Shown: positions 23,457 through 32,587, counted from the stretch's first letter. The stretch: DNA of 33,900 nucleotides from Ruminiclostridium papyrosolvens C7 (GCF_000421965.1 NZ_ATAY01000070.1:1-33900); one strand, 5' to 3'. Notes: generated by a model from the sequence alone, not told the origin. A program made the numbers and translations.

Positions 23457-23651
23457 GGACGAAAAAATTGGCTATTTTGCGATACACCTAAGGGTACTGA
23501 TGCAAGTGCAATTATTTACAGTTTGGTAGAAACAGCTAAAGCAAACAACCTCAATGTCTATTCTTATTTATATTACCTACTTCTTTATATGCCAGGTATG
23601 GAATACAAAAAATATCCTGAGCTTATGGATGACATGTTGCCTTGGTCATAA
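23457..23651 (+). mobile_element. IS66-family transposase C-terminal remnant
   Basis: A frame without a start reads GRKNWLFCDTPKGTDASAII, then YSLVETAKANNLNVYSYLYYLL, and ends PELMDDMLPWS-stop. This is the C-terminus of the IS66 TnpC transposase (family text LFCDTPKGA.ASA..YSLIETAKANGL.PY.YL..LL, ending DLLPW). The catalytic region and the IS ends are missing, so it is inert. Confidence 0.85.
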
Positions 23652-23961
23652 AGAGTGCAGAAGGAATGTAAAAATAACTTAAGCTCGGCCTATTTGTCTT
23701 TCTTTATTCAAATTTACTGCACATCGATAGAAAGTTAATTATATCTTTATTGTCTTTAGAACCACTAAAAAGCTCTATTTATTAAGCTCTCAAACCACAA
23801 CATGTTTGAAAGTTTTATACAAATATTGGAATAGATTACTTAATTTACATAACAATCTTGACTCGGGTTAGATTTGTATGATAGAGTAAATTTTGGGATT
23901 AATTTCATAAATTCAATATTGCTTCTGATCTATAGTATTGAAAAAGTGGAGGATAAGAAAT
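23652..23961. other. Intergenic region without recognised genes
   Basis: About 310 bp of AT-rich DNA between the IS66 remnant and the DUF362 gene. No frame of note. A TTGACT at 23858 has no -10 box at proper spacing, so I do not call a promoter. Confidence 0.4.
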
Positions 23962-24999
23962 ATGAATATTAAAAGTATGATAGGTATTGTTTTAAGCATT
24001 GTGATGATGCCTTATCTCGTAGCATGCAGTAATGCTAAGGACAGTGTTAGTGAAGTTGCTGAGGTAACCTCATCATCAACCTCATCGTCAACCCTATCAT
24101 CAACCCCATCAGTAACCCATTCACAGAGAGAAACCCCAATCGTGTATATGACCACTGACATCAGCTCCAAGGGTTTGATAGCGGCTTATAATGCGCTGAA
24201 CTGGACACCGAAAGGTGATGTTGCAGTGAAGCTCAGCACAGGAGAGCCGCCGGCTAGTCACTATCTGGATCCGAAATTGATTAAAGAACTGGTGCAGTCA
24301 GTCAAGGGTACAATTGTGGAATGTAATACAGCGTATGGAGGATCCCGAATCAGTACAGCCATGCATATGCAGGTTGCGAAGGATCATGGCTTTACGGCGA
24401 TTGCAGAGGTTGATATTCTGGATGCCGACGGTTCAATGAGTCTGCCGGTAGTAGGGGGAGCCCATCTGAAAGAAGATCTTGTAGGATCACACTTTTCCAA
24501 ATATAAATCTTATCTTGTATTATCTCATTTTAAAGGACATGAAATGGCAGGGTTTGGAGGGGCTATTAAGAATATTTCCATAGGTCTTGGTTCGAGCGAA
24601 GGAAAATGTCTAATCCATACAGCCGGAAAATATAATTCAACCATATATGGCGAAAATCAGGATGACTTTCTGGAATCCATGGGTGATGCAGGTAAGGCAG
24701 TTTCTGACAGCCTGGGAAACGGAAAGAATATTGTTTACATCAATGTGATGAATAATCTTAGCATAGATTGTGACTGTAACGGCAATCCGGCAGAACCGGA
24801 GATTGATGATATTGGAATACTTGCATCCACTGACCCTGTAGCGTTGGACCAGGCATGTATCGATCTTGTATATGCTGCAAAAGGTAGTGAATCCCTTAGA
24901 GGAAGAATTGAAGATTTGAATGGATTACATACGTTGGAGCATGCAGAGAAAATTGGTCTTGGTTGTCGCACTTATAAATTGGTGAATATTAATGATTGA
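23962..24999 (+). CDS. DUF362-domain lipoprotein
   Basis: 345 residues from the ATG 9 bases after GGAGG (an in-frame TTG at 23938 overlaps that site). Lipoprotein signal with lipobox LVAC (Cys at ~23), then a Ser/Thr-rich repetitive linker (SSSTSSSTLSST), then a DUF362 domain: VAVKLSTGEPPASHYLDP, GTIVECNTAYGGSR, HFKGHEMAGFGGAIKNISIG, and DIGILASTDPVALDQACIDLVY. DUF362 proteins often carry 4Fe-4S clusters or serve in redox or metal handling, but no ferredoxin motif is present here; only scattered Cys (CDC near 277). It is anchored outside the membrane. Its stop overlaps the start of the permease gene by 8 bp, which implies a joint function, perhaps in metal or metalloid efflux. Confidence 0.78.
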   Translation: MNIKSMIGIVLSIVMMPYLVACSNAKDSVSEVAEVTSSSTSSSTLSSTPSVTHSQRETPIVYMTTDISSKGLIAAYNALNWTPKGDVAVKLSTGEPPASHYLDPKLIKELVQSVKGTIVECNTAYGGSRISTAMHMQVAKDHGFTAIAEVDILDADGSMSLPVVGGAHLKEDLVGSHFSKYKSYLVLSHFKGHEMAGFGGAIKNISIGLGSSEGKCLIHTAGKYNSTIYGENQDDFLESMGDAGKAVSDSLGNGKNIVYINVMNNLSIDCDCNGNPAEPEIDDIGILASTDPVALDQACIDLVYAAKGSESLRGRIEDLNGLHTLEHAEKIGLGCRTYKLVNIND

Positions 25000-25888
25000 T
25001 ATACTGCATCGTGAGTTTATATATTTATTCTATTACTTTAGTGTTCAACTGGAACAGATTTTTACATATTGGCTGTTAGGTATGATCATAGGGTCTGCGG
25101 TGTCGGTGTTTGGTAAGGAACGGATACATCGGCTGTTTAGTGGCTTGCAGAATAAGAGGCTTGGGGTATTAGGCATTTTCCTAGCCTGTTGTCTGGGGAT
25201 AGTCTCTCCGCTTTGCATGTATGGAACGATTCCAATTGCCGCTTCCTTTTCGGAGAAGGGTATGAGAGACGACTGGATGGCTGCTTTTATGATGTCATCG
25301 ATTTTATTGAATCCTCAGCTGATTATTTACAGTGCAGCATTGGGAACTAAGGCATTGATTGTACGAATTGTCGCCTGCTTACTATGTGGATTTATAGCAG
25401 GGTTGCTAATAAACATATTCTACAGGAAAAAATCATTTTTTAATTTCAGCGGTTTTTATGAAATGAAAAGCCATGATACAGATCCTAACATTCTACTACG
25501 TTTCCTCAAAAATTTTGGAAGAAATGTGAAAGCAACCGGTCTGTATTTTCTTATGGGAATTTTATTGTCCGCGCTGTTTCAGAGATATGTACCAGCAGAT
25601 GCATTTGCTGATCTATTCGGCAGTAACAAGGGATTCGGTGTACTGATGGCAGCCACAATAGGTGTTCCGCTTTACATGTGCGGAGGAGGAACAATACCGC
25701 TTTTGCGGCAGTGGCTATTTGACGGTATGAGCATGGGATCTGCAGCCGCTTTCATGATTACAGGGCCAGCCACGAAAATAACCAATTTGGGTGCTGTGAA
25801 AATTGTATTGGGTACCCGACGGTTTGTGCTGTATTTATCATATGTTATAATTTTTGCACTTTTAATTGGATTCTTATTAAATGTTTGA
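24992..25888 (+). CDS. YraQ/ArsP-like (DUF318) permease
   Basis: 298 residues with about eight membrane segments. The family halves are visible: GIVSPLCMYGTIPIAASFSEKGMRDDWMAAFMMSSILLNPQ in the first and GVPLYMCGGGTIPLLRQWLFDGMSMGSAAAFMITGPATKITN in the second, each with the conserved Pro-x-C-x-x-G-x-x-P-type motif. Permeases of this group include ArsP (organoarsenical efflux) and putative divalent metal exporters; substrate unknown. The ATG lies within the end of the DUF362 gene, so translation is coupled. No metalloregulator (ArsR-type) is adjacent. Confidence 0.8.
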   Translation: MIDILHREFIYLFYYFSVQLEQIFTYWLLGMIIGSAVSVFGKERIHRLFSGLQNKRLGVLGIFLACCLGIVSPLCMYGTIPIAASFSEKGMRDDWMAAFMMSSILLNPQLIIYSAALGTKALIVRIVACLLCGFIAGLLINIFYRKKSFFNFSGFYEMKSHDTDPNILLRFLKNFGRNVKATGLYFLMGILLSALFQRYVPADAFADLFGSNKGFGVLMAATIGVPLYMCGGGTIPLLRQWLFDGMSMGSAAAFMITGPATKITNLGAVKIVLGTRRFVLYLSYVIIFALLIGFLLNV

Positions 25889-26145
25889 ATTTAATAGCAT
25901 CTAGAACAAACGGCGTTTTCAAAAAAACACCCAAAAAGGCTTTTGATATGTTCCATCGAACGGATGTTTCCATTATATATCTATATATCAAACTGGATGT
26001 TTTTATAGGCTTACTGCAAATGATAGTTAATACATATTTTATTAACTTTATGCTTCCATAACACCAAAAAATTTAAATTATATCAAGTCTTGTATCCTGC
26101 GATTTTTATGGTAATAAACATATAGAGGCGTTGGGTAAACATTAG
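25889..26145. other. Intergenic region, no gene seen
   Basis: AT-rich sequence after the permease gene. No clear terminator, tRNA or coding frame is seen; it precedes a gene fragment left of the transposon end. Confidence 0.4.
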
Positions 26146-26406
26146 TTAAATGTATCGAATTGCTTTGTTTATGAATTCCTCAAAAATTATAAATGGATAT
26201 TTAACAGAGTTATTTCTATTATTTTAGTTAATCATTTCTTTAATTTAATTAATTTAATTGAACATTGTAAGAAGTATTTAAAGTCTGGATCAGATGTTCC
26301 TTATTTGGGTATAAAATATGAAAGTATTCCGTTCTACATAATTAAATATCAAAATGATGACTTAATAGAATTACATTGGTGGAATAGATACGACATTATA
26401 ATTTAA
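26146..26406 (+). pseudogene. Gene fragment without start next to the transposon
   Basis: An 86-codon frame with no ATG, GTG or ribosome site, reading from LNVSNCFVYEFLKNYKW through CKKYLKSGSDVPYLGIKYES to ELHWWNRYDIII-stop. The amino acid mix is protein-like with a natural C-terminus. The family is not recognised. It is probably the 3' remnant of a gene; whether the transposon caused the damage cannot be told. Confidence 0.3.
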
Positions 26407-26577
26407 AACTTTGGTATACTATTATTAAGTAAAAAATGAATATAATAAATACATATTTTTATGACACGAAAGTACTGCCATGTAAAAAATAGGTATAATC
26501 TTTGTGTCAGAGATTGAAGCATAAAAATCCTTGGTAGGATCATTGTATTAAAATCGGATATATGTTTGTGTCATGTC

Positions 26578-26768
26578 CATTAAACTAAAACTTGCAACAA
26601 GCTTGTTACAAATAATCAAGTAATATAAAGTGGTTTAGGCATCATTTATAAAAGATGTTGTCAAAATCACTTTATTTATATTTAAGTGTATGTTACAATA
26701 TATTGGAAAATTAAAGTAAAACAAGCAATAAGTAGGATTAATTAAGTAATTTTAGCAATAAGTTTGCT
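26578..26768 (-). repeat. Left-end array of TnsB-type binding repeats
   Basis: Four copies in the inverse orientation of the right-end repeats. L1 at ~26580-26607 has the core TAAAACTTGCAACAAG, identical over 16 bases to right copy 4. L2 at ~26681-26700 is weaker (TTTAAGTGTATGTTACAATA). L3 at ~26711-26736 has GTAAAACAAGCAATAAGTAG. L4 at ~26741-26768 reads ATTAAGTAATTTTAGCAATA then AGTTTGCT. L4 ends 20 bases before the tnsA ATG, so transposase binding may also repress its own operon. Confidence 0.75.
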
Positions 26769-26787
26769 GTACATAAGGGTGAGTATA

Positions 26788-27465
26788 ATGAATTTTGATA
26801 AACCTGTTGATATGACTAGAGCGACACACTACGGAAATAACTATTTTGAGGTATATAGTAGAAAACTTAAAAGGATTGTAAAGTTATTTTCGTCTTTGGA
26901 ATATGCAAATTTTCTTACTCTTGAAATGAATCCTTTTGTGGGTAAGTTTTGTGAACAGCCTTTAGAAATAGAAATTATACTTGAAGATAAACCCAAAAAG
27001 GCGATATTTGATTTTTGGGTACTTTACAGTGATAAAAGAGAAGAAATGCAGGAAATCAAATATTTAAATGAACTAAATGAAATAGATGAAAAGTCATCAC
27101 GTTCAAAAGAACAGATACGTAGACAAAAGTTATGGTGTGAAGAAAACAAAATCAGTCATATTATCCGTACAGATAAGGATATATATGCAGGTAGATTTTA
27201 TATTAAAAATCTTGAATATCTAGCAGCCAAATCAAGGAGATATATCCCTTTAGAAGATAATTTTTATCGTTCATTAGTATTAAACACTTTAAAAGCAACT
27301 AAAAAAATCACTATATCTGATATGGTTAAATTTGAAATACTTCCAATTGGGCATGAAATGGATTATATAAGCTATTTATATTATGAAGGTATAATTACTA
27401 TGGATATAGCTACTAGACCTATTGATGGTAAAATGGAGGTATCATTATGGCAAATAAATCATTAA
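26788..27465 (+). CDS. tnsA: TnsA endonuclease subunit of Tn7-like transposase
   Basis: 225 residues from the ATG 6 bases after AAGGGTGAG; a TTG eight codons earlier lies in the left-end repeat. N-terminal PD-(D/E)xK nuclease: SSLEYANFLTLEMNPFVGKFCEQP (Glu38 and the EQP segment), IFDFWVLY (Asp75) and MQEIKYLNE (Glu89, Lys91). The C-terminal winged-helix-like part (SDMVKFEILPIGHEMDYISYLYYEGII) is the usual TnsC-contacting domain. TnsA cuts the 5' ends of the element so that TnsA plus TnsB give full cut-and-paste excision. The gene overlaps tnsB by 19 bp. All catalytic residues appear present. Confidence 0.9.
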   Translation: MNFDKPVDMTRATHYGNNYFEVYSRKLKRIVKLFSSLEYANFLTLEMNPFVGKFCEQPLEIEIILEDKPKKAIFDFWVLYSDKREEMQEIKYLNELNEIDEKSSRSKEQIRRQKLWCEENKISHIIRTDKDIYAGRFYIKNLEYLAAKSRRYIPLEDNFYRSLVLNTLKATKKITISDMVKFEILPIGHEMDYISYLYYEGIITMDIATRPIDGKMEVSLWQINH

Positions 27466-29366
27466 ATCTAGTAGAGATAAGATTAGCAAGAGACAATTGG
27501 GATAAAGTTCTTACAACTAAAATGACTGATGATGAAAGATTTATTTTTGAAAATAAAAAAAAAGCTGTAGATATGTATATAGATGGCTATGGTATTAAAA
27601 TCATCACAGAGGAAACAGGTGTAAATCGTACTAGAATAAAGCGTTTAGTAGAGCGTTGTATAAAAAGTGATGAGAATGGAATTATGTATGGTTATAATGC
27701 TTTACTTATGTGGAAGAATACACAAAAATTTAATGGCAACTTCAAAAAGCTTCTTTCACAATATCCATCTTTACAGAAATATATAGTTGGAAACTATTTT
27801 GGAGATTATGATTATACACTTGAAAAGAATATGAATCTTAAAACTTTACATAAAAAATTTCTTTCGGAATGCACTAGACTTGGTTTAATGGAATATGAAT
27901 ATCCGTTTAATACAACTAATAGAGGTTATATTTCACTTATAAAGTATATTAAACAGTTAAAAAACGAAAATCCAAATAAAACTATAAAAAGGGAAAATAA
28001 AAACGTAATTCAAAAATTCTATTCTACTGGTTATGGTAAAAAATACAATTCAGATCCTATTGCTCCATACCAAGTTGTACAAATAGACGGTCACAAAATT
28101 GATATGCTTTATTCTGTAGAAGTTGAAGATAAAGAGGGTAATATAGTTAGGATGCCAGCCACTCGTGTATGGCTTATAGCTATTATTGATGTAGCAACCA
28201 GATGTATTCTAGGATATTCACTTACTCCAAACGAAAATTACAATCAAACAGATGTATTAAAAGCTCTAAAAAATGCCATAATGCCACATGAAAAAGTAGA
28301 ATTTACTTTAAATGGACTTGGATATCCTGAAAATGGTGGTTTCCCTTCTGATGCCATTCCAGAAGCTAAATGGGCTATATTTGATACAGTAATGCTGGAT
28401 AATGCAAAGTCTCATCTTGCAAAGGATGTAGTAAGAAAAATTACTTGTGATTTAAAATGTGCAATAAACTTTGGTTCAGTTGCTACACCAGAAACCAGAG
28501 GTATAATAGAAAGATTCTTTGGTACACTTGAAAGAGGAGGTTATCATAAACTCCCATCAACAACAGGTAGCAATATTTATGATAATAAAAGAAATGATCC
28601 TGATAAAGAATCTGTAAAATATAAGATTACATATGATGAGATTGCTGAAATTACAGAATATTTAATTGCAGAATATAATAATAGCTGTCATACTGCATTA
28701 GAAAATAGAACTCCTTTACAGGTAATGAAGAGTAAAATTCAAGACGCATATATGATTCCATGTAAAGTAAATTCAGAAATTATTGAAGTTGTTAAAGAAC
28801 TTACAAATATAGTCATAGAAAGAACTGTAAGAGGTGGCTATAACAGAGGTAAACGACCATATATCAATTATATGGGAATTGAGTATCACAGTGATGGAGT
28901 AAGCCTTTGTATGGACTTGATTAACAAAAAAATAATCATTAGTGTCAATCCAGATGATGTTAGTTATGTTAAAGCGTACAATATCTCTGGTGAAGAAATT
29001 GGAGTCTTAACAGCAGCAGGTGAGTGGGGTAGAAGACCACATTCATTAAAAACAAGAGAAGCAGCATTAAAGAGAAAGAATGAAAATAAAGCTTTAAATT
29101 CACCGTTTACTCCTTTTCTGGATAAACTTGAAGAAGAGTATAAAGAAAAAGCAATTGAAAGTAGGCGTGCGAGAACAAAAGCAGATATCATACGTAAAGA
29201 AAAAGGTACTCCAACCTTAATAGAACAGAGTAAAACGGAACGTAAACTTGCTACTGTAACTGATATAAAGAAGCATAATTCAAAAAGTTTTACAAAAGAA
29301 CAAATGAAACTTATAGATTCAATGTCTATAGAAGAAGCTTACGAAAAGGGGTTACTTAACATATGA
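27447..29366 (+). CDS. tnsB: TnsB DDE transposase of Tn7-like element
   Basis: 639 residues, start fixed by GGAGG 8 bases before the ATG. N-terminal helix-turn-helix DNA-binding part (VDMYIDGYGIKIITEETGVN, RTRIKRLVERC), then an RNase-H integrase core with Asp214 in QIDGHKID, Asp318 in VMLDNAKSHLA and Glu355 in GIIERFFGTLER, the D-D-36-E spacing of TnsB/MuA-type enzymes. The C-terminal tail (~560-639) is charged and helical, the expected TnsC-binding region. It binds the end repeats and makes the 3' cuts and strand transfer. It overlaps tnsA at its start and tnsC at its end (ATGA), so translation is coupled. Confidence 0.93.
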   Translation: MANKSLNLVEIRLARDNWDKVLTTKMTDDERFIFENKKKAVDMYIDGYGIKIITEETGVNRTRIKRLVERCIKSDENGIMYGYNALLMWKNTQKFNGNFKKLLSQYPSLQKYIVGNYFGDYDYTLEKNMNLKTLHKKFLSECTRLGLMEYEYPFNTTNRGYISLIKYIKQLKNENPNKTIKRENKNVIQKFYSTGYGKKYNSDPIAPYQVVQIDGHKIDMLYSVEVEDKEGNIVRMPATRVWLIAIIDVATRCILGYSLTPNENYNQTDVLKALKNAIMPHEKVEFTLNGLGYPENGGFPSDAIPEAKWAIFDTVMLDNAKSHLAKDVVRKITCDLKCAINFGSVATPETRGIIERFFGTLERGGYHKLPSTTGSNIYDNKRNDPDKESVKYKITYDEIAEITEYLIAEYNNSCHTALENRTPLQVMKSKIQDAYMIPCKVNSEIIEVVKELTNIVIERTVRGGYNRGKRPYINYMGIEYHSDGVSLCMDLINKKIIISVNPDDVSYVKAYNISGEEIGVLTAAGEWGRRPHSLKTREAALKRKNENKALNSPFTPFLDKLEEEYKEKAIESRRARTKADIIRKEKGTPTLIEQSKTERKLATVTDIKKHNSKSFTKEQMKLIDSMSIEEAYEKGLLNI

Positions 29367-30334
29367 TAGATGAAATTGATATTCTTGAGTTAGAAAGATA
29401 CCTATTTTCTATAAATTATACAATACCGACAAAGCAGATATTAGATTTAAAAAAGGTAGTTGAAGAATGGGTGTCACGCAGTAATTGCGGTGCTATTATT
29501 TATGGCAGACCCCGTATCGGAAAGACAAGAGCTATTAAATACATATCAGATAATTTACGTAAGAAATTTGGAGAAGAACTTCCAATCTATGTTTATAATG
29601 CAACAAGCCATACAGTTACAGATAAGGTACTTTATTCTGAGTTACTTAAAGCGGTAGGACATATTGATGCACATAAAGGTACTGCTTCACAAATGAAAGA
29701 ACGCCTTATAAACCGCATGATTATTGACGCTATGGACACTAAATATAGAAGAGTTGTTTTGTTTATTGATGAAGCTTATTTGCTGACAGAAAAGGATTTT
29801 ATTTGGCTAATTGATATTTATAATAATCTAAATCAGTCAGATATTTTATTTACTGTTTTCCTCGTTGGCTCAAATGAGTTAAAACAGCTAAAAAATGTAT
29901 TTGTAAGAGCAAAGAAAGCACAAATTGTAGGACGTTTTATGGTGGACGAGTTTAATTTTAAAGGTATTCAGACTAAAGCCGACATGCAGATATGTCTGGC
30001 CAGTTTAGATAAGCCATTTAATATAAAAGGATATTCAGGAGATATTATATTATCAAAGATATTCTTTCCATTAGCATATAGTGATGGGTATTCTATGACA
30101 AGTTTTATAGATGATATTTGGGATGCGTTTATAGAGGTTACAGCAAAGTATAATATTATGGATGCTGATATCCCTATGAAATTCTTCATGGATACAATTA
30201 TTAATTGTATTAAATATTATGGTGTTTACGAAAAGAAGATATATATGCCCAGCAAAAGCGAATGGGAGAAATCAATAATCAAGGCTGGTTTTGTATCTGC
30301 CGAAAGTGTTGGTACATTTAACAATGTTGGATAA
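29363..30334 (+). CDS. tnsC: TnsC AAA+ target-selector ATPase
   Basis: 323 residues. Walker A YGRPRIGKTRA (residues 47-57) and Walker B VVLFIDEAYLL (131-141), followed by a sensor-1-like VFLVGSNEL and an Arg-rich FVRAKKAQIVGRFMVDEF. It polymerises on DNA and passes the target choice from TniQ to TnsA/TnsB. The ATG overlaps the tnsB stop by 4 bases. The lengths of tnsA, tnsB and tnsC are all in the range of compact Tn7-like elements, shorter than Tn7 TnsC (555 residues). Nothing suggests damage. Confidence 0.92.
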   Translation: MIDEIDILELERYLFSINYTIPTKQILDLKKVVEEWVSRSNCGAIIYGRPRIGKTRAIKYISDNLRKKFGEELPIYVYNATSHTVTDKVLYSELLKAVGHIDAHKGTASQMKERLINRMIIDAMDTKYRRVVLFIDEAYLLTEKDFIWLIDIYNNLNQSDILFTVFLVGSNELKQLKNVFVRAKKAQIVGRFMVDEFNFKGIQTKADMQICLASLDKPFNIKGYSGDIILSKIFFPLAYSDGYSMTSFIDDIWDAFIEVTAKYNIMDADIPMKFFMDTIINCIKYYGVYEKKIYMPSKSEWEKSIIKAGFVSAESVGTFNNVG

Positions 30335-30343
30335 GTCTTATAC

Positions 30344-31579
30344 TTGGAGAGATATTTATATAGACCTTATGAATCATTATGGAGTCTGGTTGAGAAATTC
30401 TGTATGTTAAATGGTATGACAGAAGCTGAGTTTCAAAAAAACATATGTAATAAAGTAGCTCCAACGACTAAGTGGTTACATGAATTTAAACATTATCATG
30501 TATTTAGATGTACAGCATTATCTACTAGAGATATAAATAAGATTTTTAATATCACAGAAAATAATTTTGCTGTACTGAAGTGTTTATCTGTAAACAAGTT
30601 GGAAACATATATAAATGAAGGCTTATACTATTGTCCTAAATGTATGGAATATGGCTATCACAGTATGTTCCATCAGCTTAAATTCATGGAGAATTGTTTT
30701 ATTCATAAAAATCAGGCTTTAATTAAAGTTGATAAGAAGAATTATGCATTGTTTTTTTCGCAGAGAAAACCATATAAAGAAATAGATGTTATACCCACAA
30801 TAAAAGATATTACTTTAAACAGAAACTTTTTACTCTCTGAAATAAATAATTTACATTTTGAACTTCCTGATTGCATAAAAGTTATTGATCCAAACTATAA
30901 GAAATACAAATTCCCTAAAGTATCTAGAATGAATGAAAGTACAAATAGATTACTTTTCTCGATTATGTTTGGAGGAAATACTCAAATTCCAGTTTTTGAA
31001 GTGCCTATGCAGGAAAATGATATAGAATTTGAAAAATTATTAAAGCATTATCGCTCTTATTATCTCAGTAATTTTAACTTGTTTAGATATCAAACTGGTT
31101 TATTTCCTTCAGTATATTTTGCAATATATGATTATGTACAAAAAATATTAGTTGATATTCCTGAAAAAGAAATACATAAAATAAGTTTCAATCTCAGGTA
31201 CAATCAAAATATTTTAAGTGAAGAAGGCAATAAATATATATCATTTCTCACAGCAAGTGCGTTTTTGTGTTCAGTAAATGATGAAAATTTTTACCGATTA
31301 AAAAGAGTCTGGTCTTATGATAAAAATTATGAAAATATGGCTTATTACATTGATTTAAGCAATTTAGAAGAAGAAATTCTCACTCATAGTCCCATAAGAT
31401 ATCATTATATTTATACACTGCTATTTCAACGAATAGCAGATTTGGTGTATAAGCAAATTCAAGAGCAATTTTATCTAACGTATGAGAATAACCCACTTTG
31501 GTATGAATATGATTTGAAAATTCCGCAGTATGTTGTTACATTAGAAAATGATGTGTTTAAAGTTTATGAATGTGTTTAA
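30344..31579 (+). CDS. tniQ: TniQ/TnsD-family target-site protein
   Basis: 411 residues from a TTG 9 bp after tnsC; a stop 12 bases upstream in frame leaves no earlier start. The N-terminus has the TniQ signature (YRPYESLWSLVEKFCMLNGM) and a zinc-binding section YYCPKCMEYGYHSMFHQLKFMENCFIHKN (Cys97, Cys100, with His106/His110, Cys118, His121). The C-terminal ~280 residues are AT-encoded, helical and unlike a known attTn7-binding tail. TniQ/TnsD picks the insertion site and recruits TnsC. With only one TniQ and no Cas genes, it likely reads a fixed chromosomal site; which one cannot be told since the right flank is outside. Confidence 0.88.
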   Translation: MERYLYRPYESLWSLVEKFCMLNGMTEAEFQKNICNKVAPTTKWLHEFKHYHVFRCTALSTRDINKIFNITENNFAVLKCLSVNKLETYINEGLYYCPKCMEYGYHSMFHQLKFMENCFIHKNQALIKVDKKNYALFFSQRKPYKEIDVIPTIKDITLNRNFLLSEINNLHFELPDCIKVIDPNYKKYKFPKVSRMNESTNRLLFSIMFGGNTQIPVFEVPMQENDIEFEKLLKHYRSYYLSNFNLFRYQTGLFPSVYFAIYDYVQKILVDIPEKEIHKISFNLRYNQNILSEEGNKYISFLTASAFLCSVNDENFYRLKRVWSYDKNYENMAYYIDLSNLEEEILTHSPIRYHYIYTLLFQRIADLVYKQIQEQFYLTYENNPLWYEYDLKIPQYVVTLENDVFKVYECV

Positions 31580-31672
31580 AAAATTACAGCTTAGTAAACT
31601 ATAAAATACAAAGAACGGTAGAGATAAATTTTATGAAAAAATGTAATATATTAGTGACCCTTTTAATTTTTT

Positions 31673-31699
31673 TTGATATACTTTTAATAGAGTTATAGT
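31673..31699 (+). promoter_or_regulatory. Possible promoter of the cargo operon
   Basis: TTGATA at 31673-31678 and TATAGT at 31694-31699 with a 15-base spacer, followed 15 bases later by the cargo's first start codon. The short spacer lowers certainty. Confidence 0.35.
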
Positions 31700-31714
31700 G
31701 AATGGAGAGATGAT

Positions 31715-32587
31715 TTGAGACGTAAATTAAATATAAAAAAAAATACAATTAAACCAGAACAGATAAAAGCAAATATTTATGATACTGTACAATTAATAGT
31801 TGATATAACTGGAGTTACAAGTTTAGATTTAGATTATATACAAAGTTGTTTAAAAAGTTTATTTCCATCAAATTTATATACTTTAATGGAAACCGAGTTA
31901 TATCCTTGTGAGGTTGAAGATTTAAGTGAAAGAAGGCCAGATGGAATAACTATAACTTCTCAAAAAAGATTGATAGAAAAGGAAACTGTATTGAGATTTG
32001 TTTCAAAAGATGAAAGTGAAGAGATTTCTATCTCTAGATTGTTTATAATTATTAAGTTAAACTATAAATCAGCGCACAAGTTAAGTGAAAAAATTGATAT
32101 GATAAGGGAAATACTTTCATGCTTTTTTCGTATTAATTATTTTGAAATTGTGAGGATAACATTAAATAAAAAAGATAATATAATTTGTAATTCTTTATAT
32201 ATGATATATCAATGTTTTGTAAAAAGTATGTTTGGTGATATAACTTATACTTTAGGGCGTAAGGGAGAAGACGTAAAACAATCATCTTTAGAAAACAAAA
32301 GTTATTTAATGTATGGTGAAAACATAGTAAAAATTTATAAATCAGTACAGAATGGAAATATTAATTACAATGATAAGAAAAAAGAAGTTTATGAAGGAAA
32401 TTTAAATATTACTATGTCATATGAATGTTTAGAAAATTATGATGCCAATGATACAAAGTTAAAATTTATAGAATTAAATAATATTGCTTTTCAAATTTTC
32501 ATGAATCATATAACGGGTTCTTTTGCAGAAGATTTAGTACTAGGAAATACAAATAAAGTATTAGGAGGGTTTAATATAAATGAATAA
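31715..32587 (+). CDS. Cargo protein resembling TIGR04255 family, unknown function
   Basis: 290 residues from a TTG 6 bases after GGAGAG. No signal peptide or membrane segment. The layout recalls the sporadic ~250-280-residue TIGR04255 family. An N-terminal part is followed by a mid section RPDGITITSQKRLIEKETVL / LRFVSKDESEEISISRLFII, where the family has its own-strand 'sedgs..vqlsrdrl.v' pattern. Then come SEKIDMIREILSCFFRINYFEIVRITL (family Y-x-x-W...l..l...f...I.rigLRY.N) and a closing helix FIELNNIAFQIFMNHITGSF. That family is found in accessory and phage-defence neighbourhoods, but its activity is not established. It overlaps the next gene by 8 bp. Assignment is tentative; it may be a novel family. 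Confidence 0.5.
   Translation: MRRKLNIKKNTIKPEQIKANIYDTVQLIVDITGVTSLDLDYIQSCLKSLFPSNLYTLMETELYPCEVEDLSERRPDGITITSQKRLIEKETVLRFVSKDESEEISISRLFIIIKLNYKSAHKLSEKIDMIREILSCFFRINYFEIVRITLNKKDNIICNSLYMIYQCFVKSMFGDITYTLGRKGEDVKQSSLENKSYLMYGENIVKIYKSVQNGNINYNDKKKEVYEGNLNITMSYECLENYDANDTKLKFIELNNIAFQIFMNHITGSFAEDLVLGNTNKVLGGFNINE

Noticed and set aside
25920..26050. Possible terminator or attachment site after the permease gene
   Set aside because: No stem with a T-tract could be drawn convincingly and no tRNA or repeat supports an attachment site.
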